Shown here: positions 11,002 to 23,906 of the stretch, piece after piece
How positions within the stretch are numbered: the first letter of the stretch is position 1
Layout: the number at the start of each line of letters is the position of its first letter
Source: Clusia tigrina
Taxonomy: Eukaryota > Arthropoda > Insecta > Diptera > Clusiidae
Length of the DNA: 64,000 nucleotides
Reading direction: 5' to 3'
Assembly (NCBI GenBank): GCA_920105625.2
Contig: OV050030.1
Span: forward strand, 323,192,531-323,256,530
The notes under the pieces: generated by a model
Database searches by the model: none
What the model was told of the DNA's origin: nothing
The model's input: the letters and a program-made list of their open reading frames with translations, nothing else
Translations under genes and position numbers: made by a program

Positions 11002-13682
11002 TCTTTTAACAGCAAGTCTGTACCGTTACACAAACGGGGTAGCATAATGATAGTGACGCCAACTTTCAATTGGAGATTATGCGGAGGCGATCCTGGTAAA
11101 TCTAACGAATTCAAAAATTCTGTTAGATAATTCGCAATATCTTGTTCATTGGATCGTTCTGCAACTTAACACGAACGTTGGTAGTAAGATTCAACGTTTT
11201 AACAAATCTCCATAAATGTGAAGATTTCAATCAAGCGTTAATTTCATCGGCAACTGTCGATCTAGGAATGACGGGCAATGTTTGTCTGAAATCGCCTGAC
11301 AATAAAATTAATGCACCTCCAAATAAGCCTGAATTATCTCGAACATTTTTCATGATTCTTTCAACTGATTTCTAATGCGCCATAGTGCACTCATCCCACA
11401 CAACAATATCACATGCCTGCAAAAGTTTAGCTGTTCCAGATGTTTTCGATATATTACACGTCGGATAATAATAACTTGAATATTCAAAGGCAATTTCAAA
11501 GCAGAATGTGCTGTCCGTCCACCGTCCAACAAAGTTGCAGCTATGCCAGAAGAAGCCAATGCCAATGCAATTTTATTCTCAGAACGTATGGTTGCCAAAA
11601 TCAAAGAAATCAAAAATGTTTTTCCGGTACCACCAGGTGCATCCAAAAAATAAAATCCACCGACTCCGCTATTGACAACTTGCATAATCGAATCATACGC
11701 CACTTTTTGTTCCAAATTTAATTTCGGACGATTATCTACAACGTATGCATTCAACAAAACACAATCGTACTGCAACTCACGTTGTAACTCCTGCTCGAAT
11801 AAAGCATGCATTGGACGATTAGGTGATGGCATTCCCAATTGAACTAAAGCCTTATTTCCAATTACCAAACATAAATCCTCAATCATAAGTAATGCTTCAT
11901 TGTAAATTTCTGGAGTAAAATCCATCACTGGATTATGATTAATTCGGCGCATTCGATTCAAAATATCTTCCGACAAAAAATCTTGATACTTTGTCCATAA
12001 CTCCAACGGATTTGATGGAAAACACGTAGACAAAATTATTGCAAATAAATTCCGAATTTGATGCGGATGAGCAACAACAGATGCATCAGCTAAAGTGTGA
12101 TCCCAATGTGCATCATTTTCCAACAAATTCAATTTCTGACATGCTTCTCTGTACGTCACACATAATTCACTATCGACAGTTCTCAAATCACCAAACGATG
12201 TTGGCCCACGAACATTAACTAACAACAAACGCAAATAAAAGCACTCAGCATTATTCGGATGAACAGTGTATATTCGTCCCAAAGCATCACTCGAATACAA
12301 ATTCATATGACCTGCCACACGATTTCCTTGTTTTCGTCGTTGAAATTCTTTCTTCGTTGCATTCCAAGTAAAATATGTTGGAACCTCAGCATACAACAAC
12401 GTTTTGGCAAAATCATCAACTGCACACAACTTGAAAAAAGCTGTCAATGTTGTATCTGTAGGTGATGCAGCTCTTTCAGCAGCATTTGCAGCTGTAAAAT
12501 AAACACGTTGGCCATTTTCTAAGTGTACCGCAAGGTGAACGACTGTTGGATACCTCTCATGAATATGAAATGCAAATATACGCCAAATGGCTTCATTGCT
12601 GCTAATATAACGCCCCATTTGAAACCGAGTTACTTCGTCGTTTCTGTTTGGATCTGACACTCCGAAAACTGCCATATCGCTTCCTTTGTTGACATATTTG
12701 CAAATGTACTTAATTGACTTAGCAGAATTGCAATACTCGACGTTTATATGTGCTTTGAAAACTTTCGACAACAGTGGTGAATATGGCACAATCCATCTGT
12801 TATCAACTTCAACGTCTTGATTCCGTACTTTAATCAAAGATCTACCATGATCCTCAGTGGATCTACGACGATACAAAGGATAACCATCTTCACCAGTTAC
12901 TGTATCCGATACCAAAGCTCTTGGATATCGCTTCGTACATTTGCCTTCAGCCATACATGGTGAATTAACGTTGTATTCTCCACATGGTCCATGAATCATG
13001 TTTTGAGTAGCAACTGCATATAATTCCGGATCACTCGCACAATCTGGTATTTCGGCTGAAATAACATGATCCACCTCGTCCGGAGTGATCTTATTCACCA
13101 GCCAAGTCAAAAAATGAGCGTGAGGCAAACCACGCTTTTGCCATTCAATGGAATACATCCAACATTTCACCTCACCAAACACCCGACTTTTCACAATTAA
13201 ATTCATCAATGCCTTCAACTTTTGATTGAATACACGGGCAGTAATATCATGCCGATCCATTGTTTTTTGCCCATCAAAAAGAAGGTCTTTCAACTCATCC
13301 CATTGAGGGTTACAGGTAAACGTGATGAAAAGATCGGGACGACCATAATGACGAACGTAACTCATTGCGTCTTGCGCATATTCGTGCATGTGTCTCGGGC
13401 TACCTTGATATGACGATGGTAATATGATCATTTTGCCAAGATTATCAACGTTTCCATCATTGTTTATAGCATCACGCAAGTGAATGTACTCCTCTGAGCG
13501 CAATTTCCTCTGATTAAATCTAATGAAATTCAATCTCTCAGTCTCGATTTTTGCATACATGTCAACGACAAATTGGTGAAGAAGTCGACGGCAATATAAC
13601 AAATAATTCACTTCACCCTGCCGAACCATGAAACGATATGAATAAAAATTCATTGCGCTTACTTTTTTTCTCGTTTCAACAC

Positions 13683-13748
13683 CTAAAATCAAATTAAATT
13701 CAGTTAGAAGTTTTCACAAATAATTTAAAAAAAATCGAACACACTAAC
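13683..13748 (-). other. Helitron intron 2 (H2 copy)
   Basis: GTTAGT (minus, 13748) to TTTTAG (13683), 66 bp, AT-rich. It joins the MINPSSG end of exon 2 to the GVETRKKVSAMNFY start of exon 3. H1 has the matching 58-bp intron. Confidence 0.8.
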
Positions 13749-14244
13749 CGGAAGAGGGATTTATCATCTTAATATTGAAATGATAACCATCTTCTCCGCG
13801 GCTAAATAACAACGGATACTGCAAACCGTCATAACACCGATGAGTTTCTGATACTCGTTGAAGCTGCATATTGCGACGACGTAATACAATATCTCTCGAT
13901 TTAAATTCATCTCCAATAATTACAATAGCCACTTCATCCATCGTTGGTGCATTAAACCTTCTAGCATGTTCACCAGGTGGCGTTTTATCAGCACGAATAA
14001 CAATTGCATACTCGTCAGATGGCATTTGATCTAATGCTGTTTGAAATAATCGAACTAACTCATTTTCATCATGCAACATATTCTGCAACTGTTCAACAAC
14101 ATCATTCCTCAAAATTGATGAAATGTCACAACGACGATTGGTTTCAACAGTCGAGTTACCCACAAAGTATATTTGTAAAAATTGATAGCTTTGATCTGGG
14201 AGTGGTAACAAAGAACCAAGTCGATGGTAAACTTGGCCTTGAAT

Positions 14245-14325
14245 CTGTTGAATACCAAAATTTTTGCAACCGTACATATTGTTATTATCAAAACAAACAT
14301 GATATATGTCATTCACCGTAATTAC
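14245..14325 (-). other. Helitron intron 1 (H2 copy)
   Basis: GTAATT (minus, 14325) to CAACAG (14245), 81 bp. It is a multiple of three and happens to contain no stop, so a naive translation runs through it. H1 has a 79-bp intron at the identical codon with stops, showing that this stretch is an intron. Confidence 0.75.
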
Positions 14326-14807
14326 CTTAAATGTCGGCATGAAATTATCTCTAATAATTTTAGTGGCACCAAACGACGTCATTTGAAAACACGAATTGTA
14401 CGTTTGTATGTTTGTTAAAAATGCTTTGAACTCGGAGAAGTGCCAATAATCATTGAACGCAAAGGCTCTGGTGGTGGATTCAATTGAGGTAATTTCACTT
14501 GGCCACTTGCACAACATAATCCAGGATTTTCATGTTTAAATTTGAAAGCCTTGCAATAAACACACACAACAGACATTGTTCCAATTGAAACAACATCAAG
14601 AGACGCATAATTTAAATAAGCATCATAAGCAAATGCTGCACGTTCCAAAACAATTCTTGGGTTTCTCGATGCTCTCAAACGTCTCATTCCAGCTCTTACA
14701 GCTGCATTTACATTAGCACGCTGTGCATCGCTTTGCGCAGCTCTACTCGCCACAGATGACCTAGCAGTAGCTGTACGACGCCCAAGTTGGCTACGACGAC
14801 GGGTCAT

Positions 14808-15900
14808 TTCAATAGTTCACAGATTAAATTGTAATATATCTAAACAAATCCAAACTAAAAAATTAACTTTTCATTAATTTTTTCCACAACTAATCGTTTG
14901 TTATAGGACATGATTCAATCAAAGAATTACCAATTTTAAAAATATATACAGCTCTGAACACAGCAAACGTTGTGATTCACACACAAAAAATCCAATAAAA
15001 TGCTCAGAATGGTAAATGCCAAAAATGTAATAAATTGCTAAAATAAAATACAACACACTCTTAAATCAATTGAAATTTTAAATTCACTCGAAATCAAAAC
15101 GTTGATAAATTTCCTACATACATTCACACACACGTACCGCAGCAACTATTGTTGTGCCTAAACGGCCAAAAATCCAATTTGAATGCTTAAAATGTTCACA
15201 CCTATTAATAGCAAAAATCAAGCAGCAATTGTTGTGATTAAACATCCAAAAATCCAATAAAATTCTCAAAATGTAACAAACTCCATCCACCAGTTGAGAT
15301 TCCACTCGAGTAATATATCCACTTTTGTAAACAAACAACAGGTTGATACCAAATGAACTGTAATTCCAATGTGTTCCAATCAGACTATTGTCAAATCACT
15401 TTCCACATTCCATTTACTGTAACTCTCACAAAATATAAACAGCTGACTTGATATCGATGTATGTTTACACTCTCAAAACTGATACACAATTCAACAACTT
15501 CAAAGCAAAATGAAATTTTTTTATTTGAAAATTCAATTAAATTTCGTTCATTTGTCGTATGACCATTTTTTCCCTTTGTTATTGGTTGCGTGCTATTTTG
15601 ATTGCTATTTCCAACAAATATAGCGCGTATGTACACAATTTGAACTGCATAAAATTCATACTTTTACTTTTCATATCAATTAAAATCAAATTTGCAAAAA
15701 AAAAAATTTCCAATAGGTCCAAAACCCTTCACTCAAACACATATAACTCGACCAAATCAAAACATTTTCAACCATTTTTTTTTTTAAACCAGCTAGAGAA
15801 CGTACCCTACAAAATGGTATCGGCCGAACCCAATTTACCCAGCCGAACTCTCAAACACTCGTCACAAACAGATTTGACAACATTTTTTTATATATATAGA
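14808..15900 (-). other. Helitron H2 5' non-coding region
   Basis: About 1.1 kb between the 5' terminus and the first methionine, AT-rich, no gene seen. Three diverged copies of a roughly 60-nt unit lie at about 14962-15020, 15140-15200 and 15222-15280, sharing a GTTGTG and AAAAATCCAAT core. These may be subterminal iterons for Rep binding or chance AT-rich repeats. Confidence 0.5.
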
Positions 15901-15910
15901 TATATATAGA

Positions 15911-16084
15911 TGTTAGCATGTACATAAAATACTTAACGCTTTTCTTTTAATTTGTTCAATTTATTCGAACAAAATTGCTAATTAGTATTACCAGTATTTA
16001 CTAGGTGCAATTATAAAACGTTTCTGTATATGGTATAAGATTCGTTAATAAAAAATAAATAAAAAATAAAAATAAATCAAAAAA
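15911..16084 (+). mobile_element. Jockey T 3' UTR end, displaced by Helitron H2
   Basis: Starts directly after the Helitron 5' end and finishes with AATAAAAAATAAATAAAAAA-like A-rich tail, as expected for the missing 3' end of jockey T (8200-10582, same strand). The inference rests on position and tail type; no second copy is available in the window for comparison. Confidence 0.6.
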
Positions 16085-16179
16085 CGTTGCGCTTGCTTAG
16101 TTAGTTTTTTCAATTGAGAGTTGGGTATATGTGGGAAGACAAATTCTTGGGGATTTATTGTCCTCACGATATACAGATA

Positions 16180-16228
16180 TATACATACACAAATACATAT
16201 ACATCCACATATACATATACATATACAC

Positions 16229-16275
<47 letters not shown>

Positions 16276-16319
16276 CACGTATACATACACATATGCATAT
16301 ACATATAAATATACAGTTC

Positions 16320-16399
<80 letters not shown>

Positions 16400-16487
16400 G
16401 TATAAATAAGTATATACATACACGTATACATACAAATATGCATATACATATAAATATACAGTTCATATACATATATATATATATATA

Positions 16488-16545
<58 letters not shown>
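16180..16545. repeat. (TA)n / (TACATA) microsatellite
   Basis: Long AT dinucleotide arrays alternate with ACATATACATATACA-type variants, including a near-duplicate 70-nt segment (CGTATACATACACATATGCA at about 16279 and a close copy at 16422). Frames rich in Ile-Tyr here are artefacts. Confidence 0.95.
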
Positions 16546-17170
<625 letters not shown>

Positions 17171-17237
17171 GCTGTTTGTTCGGTTGTACCGTTGCCAATC
17201 AATATATTAATATAAAAACAGAATCCGAAATATTTGC

Positions 17238-18360
17238 TTGGAAGTGGCGGATGAGCTAGAATCTCTGAAGAAAGCGATACCACCACAACCTGAACGTGGG
17301 GATAAGCAGCTACAAGTGAGTGCCATAGAAGACATTTGGAAGCCTCAGATGAAGAGCTTCGGCAGCGTATTGGCGTTGCACTCAAATAGGCCCAGAGATG
17401 GAACCGAAGTAAATAAGATCAGCCTAACGACCCGGGCCATCCCCAAGAGGCGAAAAGAGGAAATGCCAAAAATTACAGTCGCCATAAAAACGATTAAATG
17501 TAAAGAGAGCGTTGTGCCAAAAGCTTCGTTACTGCAGAGAGCAGACATGTACAAGACAGAGTGAACTAAAGTGCGTAAGTGAACTCGTGCTAACCAGCGG
17601 CTGAAGCGGAACAGAAAGCCTGTATGACCCGACGCCATCATGATCAGGAACCCGAAGGAAGGAGGCACTTTGGCTGATATACTCCGCAAACTTAAAACCG
17701 AGCCACAGCTACGGGAATTGGGCCAGAGTGTTCAGAAATTGCGTAAGACGGCTAAGTGTGATCTACTCTTAGAACTGTCAAAAACAGCTGACCCCAAAGC
17801 ATGTGAATATCGCAAAGCCATAGAGAGCACACTAGGAGACAGTGTAGAAGTGCGAATCCTCACACAGGAGATGCTGGTGGTTGTCATGGAGGCCACTACC
17901 ATTGAGGAGGTACTAAACAGCACTACGATCACTTCGGAAGGCGTATGGCGGAACACAGACAGCTACCGTTATCTTAACTCCAAGTGCTGCAGCAGCTCTG
18001 ACAGCAAAATGTAAGGTGAGAATCGGTTTGACCTCCGGCCATGTGAGGGAAATAGTGGCTCCTATCCGATGCTATAAATGCATGGACTTTGGTTACACAT
18101 CGCAGAAATGCTGCAGCAAGGATGATTGGCGCGGTAAGTGTTTCAAATGTGGAGCAGAGGGCGACAATGCCAGAGGATGCGACAAGAAGTCAAACTGTGT
18201 ACTATGCAGTGCAAAGGGTCTGAAGGATGTACAGCACGCGACAGGCTGCGGCTCATGTCCGTTCTACAAAAAGGCGGAAATGAACCGTAGAATACAAGAT
18301 TACTCCAATTTAATCTCAACCACTGCGAAGCAGAACAAAATCTCTTGGAACAATCAGTGA
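17238..18360 (+). pseudogene. R1-type ORF1 (Gag-like, zinc knuckles)
   Basis: Three frames (17238-17564, 17640-18014, 18016-18360). The last has Cys clusters CYKCMDFGYTSQKC and CFKCGAEGDNARGC, then a third CVLCSAKG...CGSCPFYKKAE. The His of the first two knuckles is replaced by Tyr and Asp, so zinc binding is probably lost. ORF1 proteins of this clade bind the element RNA. Frameshifts near 17600 and 18010 break it. Confidence 0.75.
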
Positions 18361-18379
18361 GAGAACAAGACATATATGT

Positions 18380-19150
18380 GGCTGTAACAGCCCAATAAAG
18401 TGGCGTGTGGGTACAGGCCAATAGCGGAAAAACAGCCCTGTGGGTATGTTGTGAAACATCACAAACAATTAAATGGGAGGTTTATTGGTAACGGATACGC
18501 CAGAGCAACCATTGGAAAAACAATGGTGTACAGTTGCTACATGCCGCAATTTCTTGTACTTGATGCAGCTGGCAAAAACCCCGTGAAAAAACAGGCGAAT
18601 TCAATGCATGGGAAACTGAGTGGGAATGCAGCCGAATATCACCGAAAGGACAATCGTTCATGGATGCCATTCCAGCATTAAACGTTGTAATGATGAACAC
18701 AGGGGAGAGCACGTACATCAAGGGAGGTGCGAGCTCAGTGATAGACCTTACATTTCTGAGCGAAAGAGTTGGCAAGTGAGCAATCACTACACACACAGTG
18801 ACCATCAGGCTACCTACATATGGACATCCAGAAGAAGCAAACGGTTGCTTCGATTGGCAAAGGTTGGAGGACAAACACGTTAGATCATGATGTCCTTAAA
18901 ATTATGCTCGAAGACTTAACTTTAAAGGGCAATGCGGATGAAATGGCAAACCAGTTCGCCAAACAAATGGAAAGCGCATATGATGCAGTATTGTGTAAGA
19001 AAAATAACATTGGATATCACCGACCATTCTATTGGTGGACGGACCAAATAGCTGACCGACGCAAGACATGCCATTCAGCAAGGCGGAGGTATCAGCGCTC
19101 TATAAAGAAGTAGAATTGCGCAAATTCAACAGCACATCAGGAACGCCCAG
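18380..19150 (+). pseudogene. R1-type ORF2: endonuclease and start of RT region
   Basis: Broken frames contain the endonuclease block corresponding to GDFNAW, here GEFNAWETEWG at about 18590-18625 (catalytic-region Asp to Glu), a GGASSVIDLTFLSERVG block at about 18727-18776, and a downstream linker YWWTDQIADRRKTCHSARR (19031-19087). Stops and frameshifts are frequent. The frame ends in a small TA run. Confidence 0.7.
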
Positions 19151-19178
19151 AAGGATATATATATATATATATATATAA

Positions 19179-19484
19179 TTTATAATATATATGGTATATA
19201 AACTAAATTCAAAGTCACGTACGAATACGCATATAAAAATATTAGAGACTTTTAACTAATATTTAAATGTATTCAGTTGCTTAATTATAATATAAAAATA
19301 AATTACTTGTCAGAAGTTTCACTTACTATGTTTCTAAAGACAAAATTATGTAAAGTTGAAATTATAAACATTTTCTTTGTTATTATTTTAATTTATGAAC
19401 ATATTCAACTTAAGTCAAAGATATTTTTTATATTAAATAAAAAATAGTTTTAAATGTGCATTGTCATGCATTATAGTGTTTTGG
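19179..19484. other. AT-rich stretch, no gene seen
   Basis: Between a short TA run and the RT remnant at 19485. No frame longer than 60 codons and no recognisable motif. Confidence 0.6.
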
Positions 19485-19790
<306 letters not shown>

Positions 19791-19806
19791 TATATGTATA
19801 AGTAAA

Positions 19807-20109
19807 TGTACACTAGGATTAGCTCTGGTTTTTTTGGTGGCTCCCTGGCTCTTTTATGTGGTTAAAATATGTTGCTATCCTATTCTATCAACCATAAAAT
19901 ATACCTATCTTATTTCTACTAGTTACAAATCATATTCCCAAAATCAATTTCAAATATCGAATTACCGATATTATTCATTGACGAATCATATTCTTTAGTC
20001 GTATTTGGGAATTGAGTGCAAGTGCATGCGTTGCGGTATTGCCAGCCCGTTAGCATAGGTGCTTGTGACGATGTGTGGTCGTCAGTGTACACTAGTGAGG
20101 TACATTACA
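19807..20109 (-). repeat. G1 3' LTR
   Basis: Bounded by TGTACAC (19807) and GTACATTACA (20109), giving TGTA...TACA inverted ends, and preceded on the minus strand by the polypurine tract AAGGGTGAGGG (20120-20110). Length 303 bp. No second copy is present, so the low edge is inferred from the TG/CA rule. Confidence 0.6.
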
Positions 20110-20495
20110 CCCTCACCCTTAAGAGAATTATTTGGGGTGTTAGCGAATAATTTGTCTGGAAATATGGTTTGTCTGTTATAACTTATTATGGACGTGTTTA
20201 TCATTTGCATGTTTTTCTTATTGTCTAATAGTTGATGTAATTTTTTTTTAAAATTGTGTCTTATTGTTATAATTACATTGTAGGGGTTTTAATTATACAG
20301 TTATAATTACAAATTATATTATTTTGGTTACATTGTATGGTTTTCAATTATATAGATATAATTACAAATTATACTGTTCAAATTACATTGAATGGTTTTA
20401 ATTGCTTATTATGTACTTTCTTAGGTGTATCATTATATTCTATTAGTGAATTTACTCCTAAGTTATATAATATCTTATAAGGTCATTTGTATGAA
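20110..20495 (-). other. G1 3' untranslated region with imperfect repeats
   Basis: Between integrase and LTR. About three imperfect copies of a unit containing TTACATTG...GGTTTT(C)AATTATA...ATAATTACAAATTATA lie at about 20270-20404. No gene. Confidence 0.6.
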
Positions 20496-21370
20496 TTAAT
20501 TTTTTTGAATATTTTCTACTTTTAATAGAACTAAATCTCCTATTTCTACCTTAAGTGTGTAGGTATTATTTTTAAAATCTGTTAATATATATTTTTGTTT
20601 TACTTTAATGAGCATTTCTTTTGCCTTTTCATGTGCATGTCGTAATCTTGCTTTTAGTTCGTTTGAGTATATTTTTACGTTCTTTCCTATTACTTCATTG
20701 GGTAAACCTGGGAGTTTCCCATATATTAGTTCGTAAGGCGTGCAGCCCGTGTCAACAAGTGGCATTGTGTTGTAAGCGAAAGTGATGTAGGGAATCCACT
20801 TATCCCATTCGTCATCGGTAGTCGGTGTCAGTAGGAATTCGTTCAGAGCTCTGTGGTTGCGCTCTAGTGATTGGTAGTGGTACGATATCGAAAATTTTTC
20901 TTGTGTTTTGAGCAGTGCACATATGTTTGACATTAGCTCGTTTGTAAATTCGGTCCCGCTATCAGATTTAAGTATTTTAAAGTGCCCGTATTTGAGTATG
21001 AATTGTTCGACTAGTGTTTTGGCTTTTGTGTGGGCGTCTTTTGTTGTCATTGGGTGTGCGATTACAAATGTTGTCAGCTCGCACTGCATTATCTGTATGT
21101 AGCGGTATTCGTTTGAAATTTTTAGTGGTCCTACGGTGTCAATTGATATGACCTCGAAACTGGTGTTAGGTGTGTCTGTATGGTGTGTGGTTCTCTGATG
21201 TGTCTTGTTTTTTTGCACTTCACGCATGTGTCACAGTTGGATACGAATTTCTGTACCAATTGTTTAATAATTTTCCAAATGAATCTTAGTTTTAATTTGA
21301 GTAGAGTTTTTCTTACTCCGGGATGTCCTGTTTTGTGACATTCTTCTATTAGTTTGTATTTTCTTATATC
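20496..21370 (-). pseudogene. G1 integrase
   Basis: The zinc module (ECHKTGHPG, CDTCVKC; 21360-21210) is in a shifted frame upstream. The core frame 21227-20496 has the three catalytic blocks SIDTVGP, SDSGTEFTNE and SLERNHRALNEFL, so D, D and E are all present. The C-terminal block ends with EIGDLVLLKVENIQ. Integrase would insert the cDNA; the frameshift at about 21230 separates the zinc domain. Confidence 0.88.
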
Positions 21371-21594
21371 TACCGTTATTCTCTATTGAGGTATATATAT
21401 TAGTATTTTTAACTGAGGACTTTTGCTTTTTCGTACGCTTCTTTGAATATATTTTAAATATTTCATCATTATTTGCAATTGCTAAGTCTTTAATATTTTC
21501 TTTCTTTGTTTTGGATATCAATTTCCTCAGAATCGAGTCTAGTCGCGCTGATTTATCATTGATTCCTGATTGCCTTATATTTTCATTTATATTT

Positions 21595-22440
21595 TTATTT
21601 CTTCAGATTCGAATCTTGATTTGGTGAAATATCGCTTTCGCCTATGTGCACAATATCATATTTAATATATATATTTATCTTTTCAAAGCTTTGAGTTTTC
21701 TTGTCGACATTAAATTTTAATTTTTGAATGCTCTTGACGTCATTTATTGATGTACATTTCCATATTTGAAGTTGATCAGTCTTCTGAGATATGCAATTTT
21801 CTATTTCTTTATCTTCATTTTTGTTTGCCTCTTTATTTGTTTGTTCATTTATTTTACTTTTATTTCCCAGCCCTCTCGTGATTCTTTTGGCTTTTTCGCA
21901 TATTTCTTTCGGTATCATTTCTTTTAGAATGTCCGAATCAATTTGTATTCTTGACAATGCATCTGCATTTGTATTAATTTTTCCTGTTTTATATATTATA
22001 TTGAAGTCATAGTCTCTGCGGTCTAGTTTAATTCTAGTCATTTTAGAAGAGCGGTTCTTGTGAGAAAATTGAGATATCAAGGGTCGATGGTTTGTTACTA
22101 CTGTAAATTGTTGGCCATATAGATAGGGTTTGAAAAAGTTAATTCCCCAGTGTATTCCTAGTAGCTCTTTTTTTATTACTGGCTTATTCAAATCGTGTTT
22201 TTTGTAGGGATTTACTAGCATGGGAAATGGGTAAATCTTCACCTATTTCTCCTTGTGATAGACGGCGTCTAGTGCATAATTCGTGCATCTGCAGTTAGTA
22301 TAAAGTCGCGTTTGAATCTGCGTTTTTCGGTTGAAGGTAATTTTTAATGGTTCGTATTTGGCTGGGTCAGTTTTTACTCCGTCATGTGTAATCTAATGGC
22401 CTAAATATACAACTTTTGGTCTTAGAAAGTTGCATTTTGA
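21595..22440 (-). pseudogene. G1 RNase H and RT tail
   Basis: RNase H-type blocks KKELLGIHWGINFFKPYLYG, FTVVTNHRPLISQ and TNADALSRI run from 22242. Between 22242 and 22440 the RT connection region is shortened and shifted (an internal deletion compared with G2, where it is complete). Confidence 0.8.
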
Positions 22441-22455
22441 TGCGTTTAATTTTAT

Positions 22456-23021
22456 TTAATTATGTTGTTTTAGTCTGTCTAGTACCTTGAACAGATTTCG
22501 GTTATGGTGGTTTAGACTGCATCCATAGATGATTATGTCATCTACATAAAGGAATGCTTCTGCATCAAGTCCTGAGAGTGCTATTCTTAGCATTCCCTGA
22601 AAGCTCTTGGATGAGATTTTAAGTCCGAAAGGTAGTCTTTTAAATTGGAAGTGTCCGTTTGATGTGGAGAAGGCTGTTAATTGTCGTGATTGTTTGTCTA
22701 GTTTTATTTGATGGAATGAACTGGTCATGTCTAAGGTTGAAAACCATTTCGCTCTGCCTAACTTGTCTAGAATGTCTTCTAGTCGAGTTAGCGGTTATTT
22801 TCATTTACTATTTTGTCATTCAATTTTCTAAAGTCCACTACAAGTCTCCATTTATTTTTGTCAATAGTGTTCTTTTCAGGAACCAAAAGGAGTGGAGCAT
22901 TGTATGGGCTGACTGAAGGTTCAATGATATTCTCCTGTAGCATTTTCTGTACCTGTTCATTTACAATTTCTGTGTGTGTGTGGCAGTCTGTAGTTTTTAA
23001 TGTAAACGGGTGTGTTGTCAT
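22456..23021 (-). pseudogene. G1 reverse transcriptase
   Basis: The N-terminal block is frame 23021-22788 (PSVSPYNAPLLLVPEKN, WRLVVDFRKLND). The palm is frame 22728-22456 (MTSSFHQIKLD, RLPFGLKISSKSFQ, AFLYVDDIIIYG). The catalytic YVDD is intact. A frameshift of a few bases lies between 22788 and 22740. Confidence 0.88.
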
Positions 23022-23516
23022 GTTAAATTGTATGCCGTCTAAATTTGTCGATATGTTTTGTGTGTAAAAATTATTTCTCGATAGTGGTTCTTCTTAAAGA
23101 TCAAAAACTTCTTGTTATTGTCTTAGAATGTTTATTAGTTGAGATTTTGTCATTTCGTCTGTGCAGTTAATATTTAAGGTTTCAATGATTTTCTGTAGTC
23201 TGTTTTCGTTGTAGTTATGCTGCGTACTGTACTTTAGTATGTCATAATTTTTTGAAATGAGTCAGTTTCAAATTGTATGCCGTCTAAATTTACCTCTCTG
23301 TTTGTTGTGTTTAATATTTTTATGTGGACTACTTTTGGATGCTATGGAATTGCTCAGAAATATGCCTTGTTTTAATTTTTATTTAGAATTATTTTATCTT
23401 CGTTTATGTTCAGTTTTAAGGGCTGTATTATTTCTGTTCGTGCTGGTATTTTTATTTTTTTTTTTGTGTACGATGGGATTTAGTTCGCATGGGTAAAATT
23501 ATTGTTTGTTTGTTAC

Positions 23517-23906
23517 CTACGCGGAAATTGTAAACGTTTCATAGTCTATTTTGCATATGAATTTTTCAAAAAAATCTCTCCCTAGAATTCCATCTGTTTC
23601 TATTGGGAATGTTTTGCTTACTAATTGGAAAGGGTAATTACAAGATTCTTCTCCTATTTCTAATTGTAGTTCTATTTGACCTTCAGAATATACCTCTTCA
23701 TTTGTTATGCCCGTTAATGTGCATTTGTCGTAAGGAAAGTATTCATGGTTTGCTAATTTATTAGTTTTTTTACATAATGAGATGTCTGCATCTGTGTCTA
23801 TTAAAAATGTAATTTTTTGCTTTTTGTATGTCAGTGTGACAAAATTTGTGTAGTTATCTGATATTTTATACACATTTAGTTTTAGCTGTCCAGAATGGTT
23901 ATGCAT
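23517..23906 (-). pseudogene. G1 protease
   Basis: Retropepsin-like: ITFLIDTDADISL at the active site (usual DTGAD, with Gly to Asp) and GILGRDFFEKF near the end. The Gly change next to the catalytic Asp probably inactivates it. It overlaps the end of the gag frame by 25 bases. Confidence 0.85.

Larger units (their letters stand above)
11130..14807 (-). pseudogene. Helitron Rep-helicase (H2), main body
   Basis: Exons: 14807-14326, 14244-13749, 13682-11350 and onward. The first exon has basic MTRRRSQLGRRTATAR and a Cys segment. The Rep domain has GLPHAHFLTW (HUH, near 13115) and YICKYVNKGSDM. A PIF1-like helicase follows with Walker A DAPGGTGKTF near 11635. A frameshift near 14425 ends exon 1 early (H1 is open there). 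Another near 11470 shifts the frame before Walker B VVWDECTM (about 11385). Stops follow near 11370 and 11230. The 780-residue frame 13692-11350 shows recent activity, but this copy is dead. Confidence 0.9.
10583..15900 (-). mobile_element. Helitron H2, full length with both termini
   Basis: On the minus strand it starts TCTATATATATAAAAAAATG (15900; an equally good start with the same TC lies at 15910) and ends CTAG at 10583. The flanking bases are A on the 5' side and T on the 3' side, the A^T insertion rule of Helitrons. A short hairpin (CACT-TCGT-AGTG, 10600-10611) lies about 14 nt inside the 3' end. No target-site duplication is expected. It sits in the 3' UTR of jockey T. Length is about 5.3 kb. 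Confidence 0.85.
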
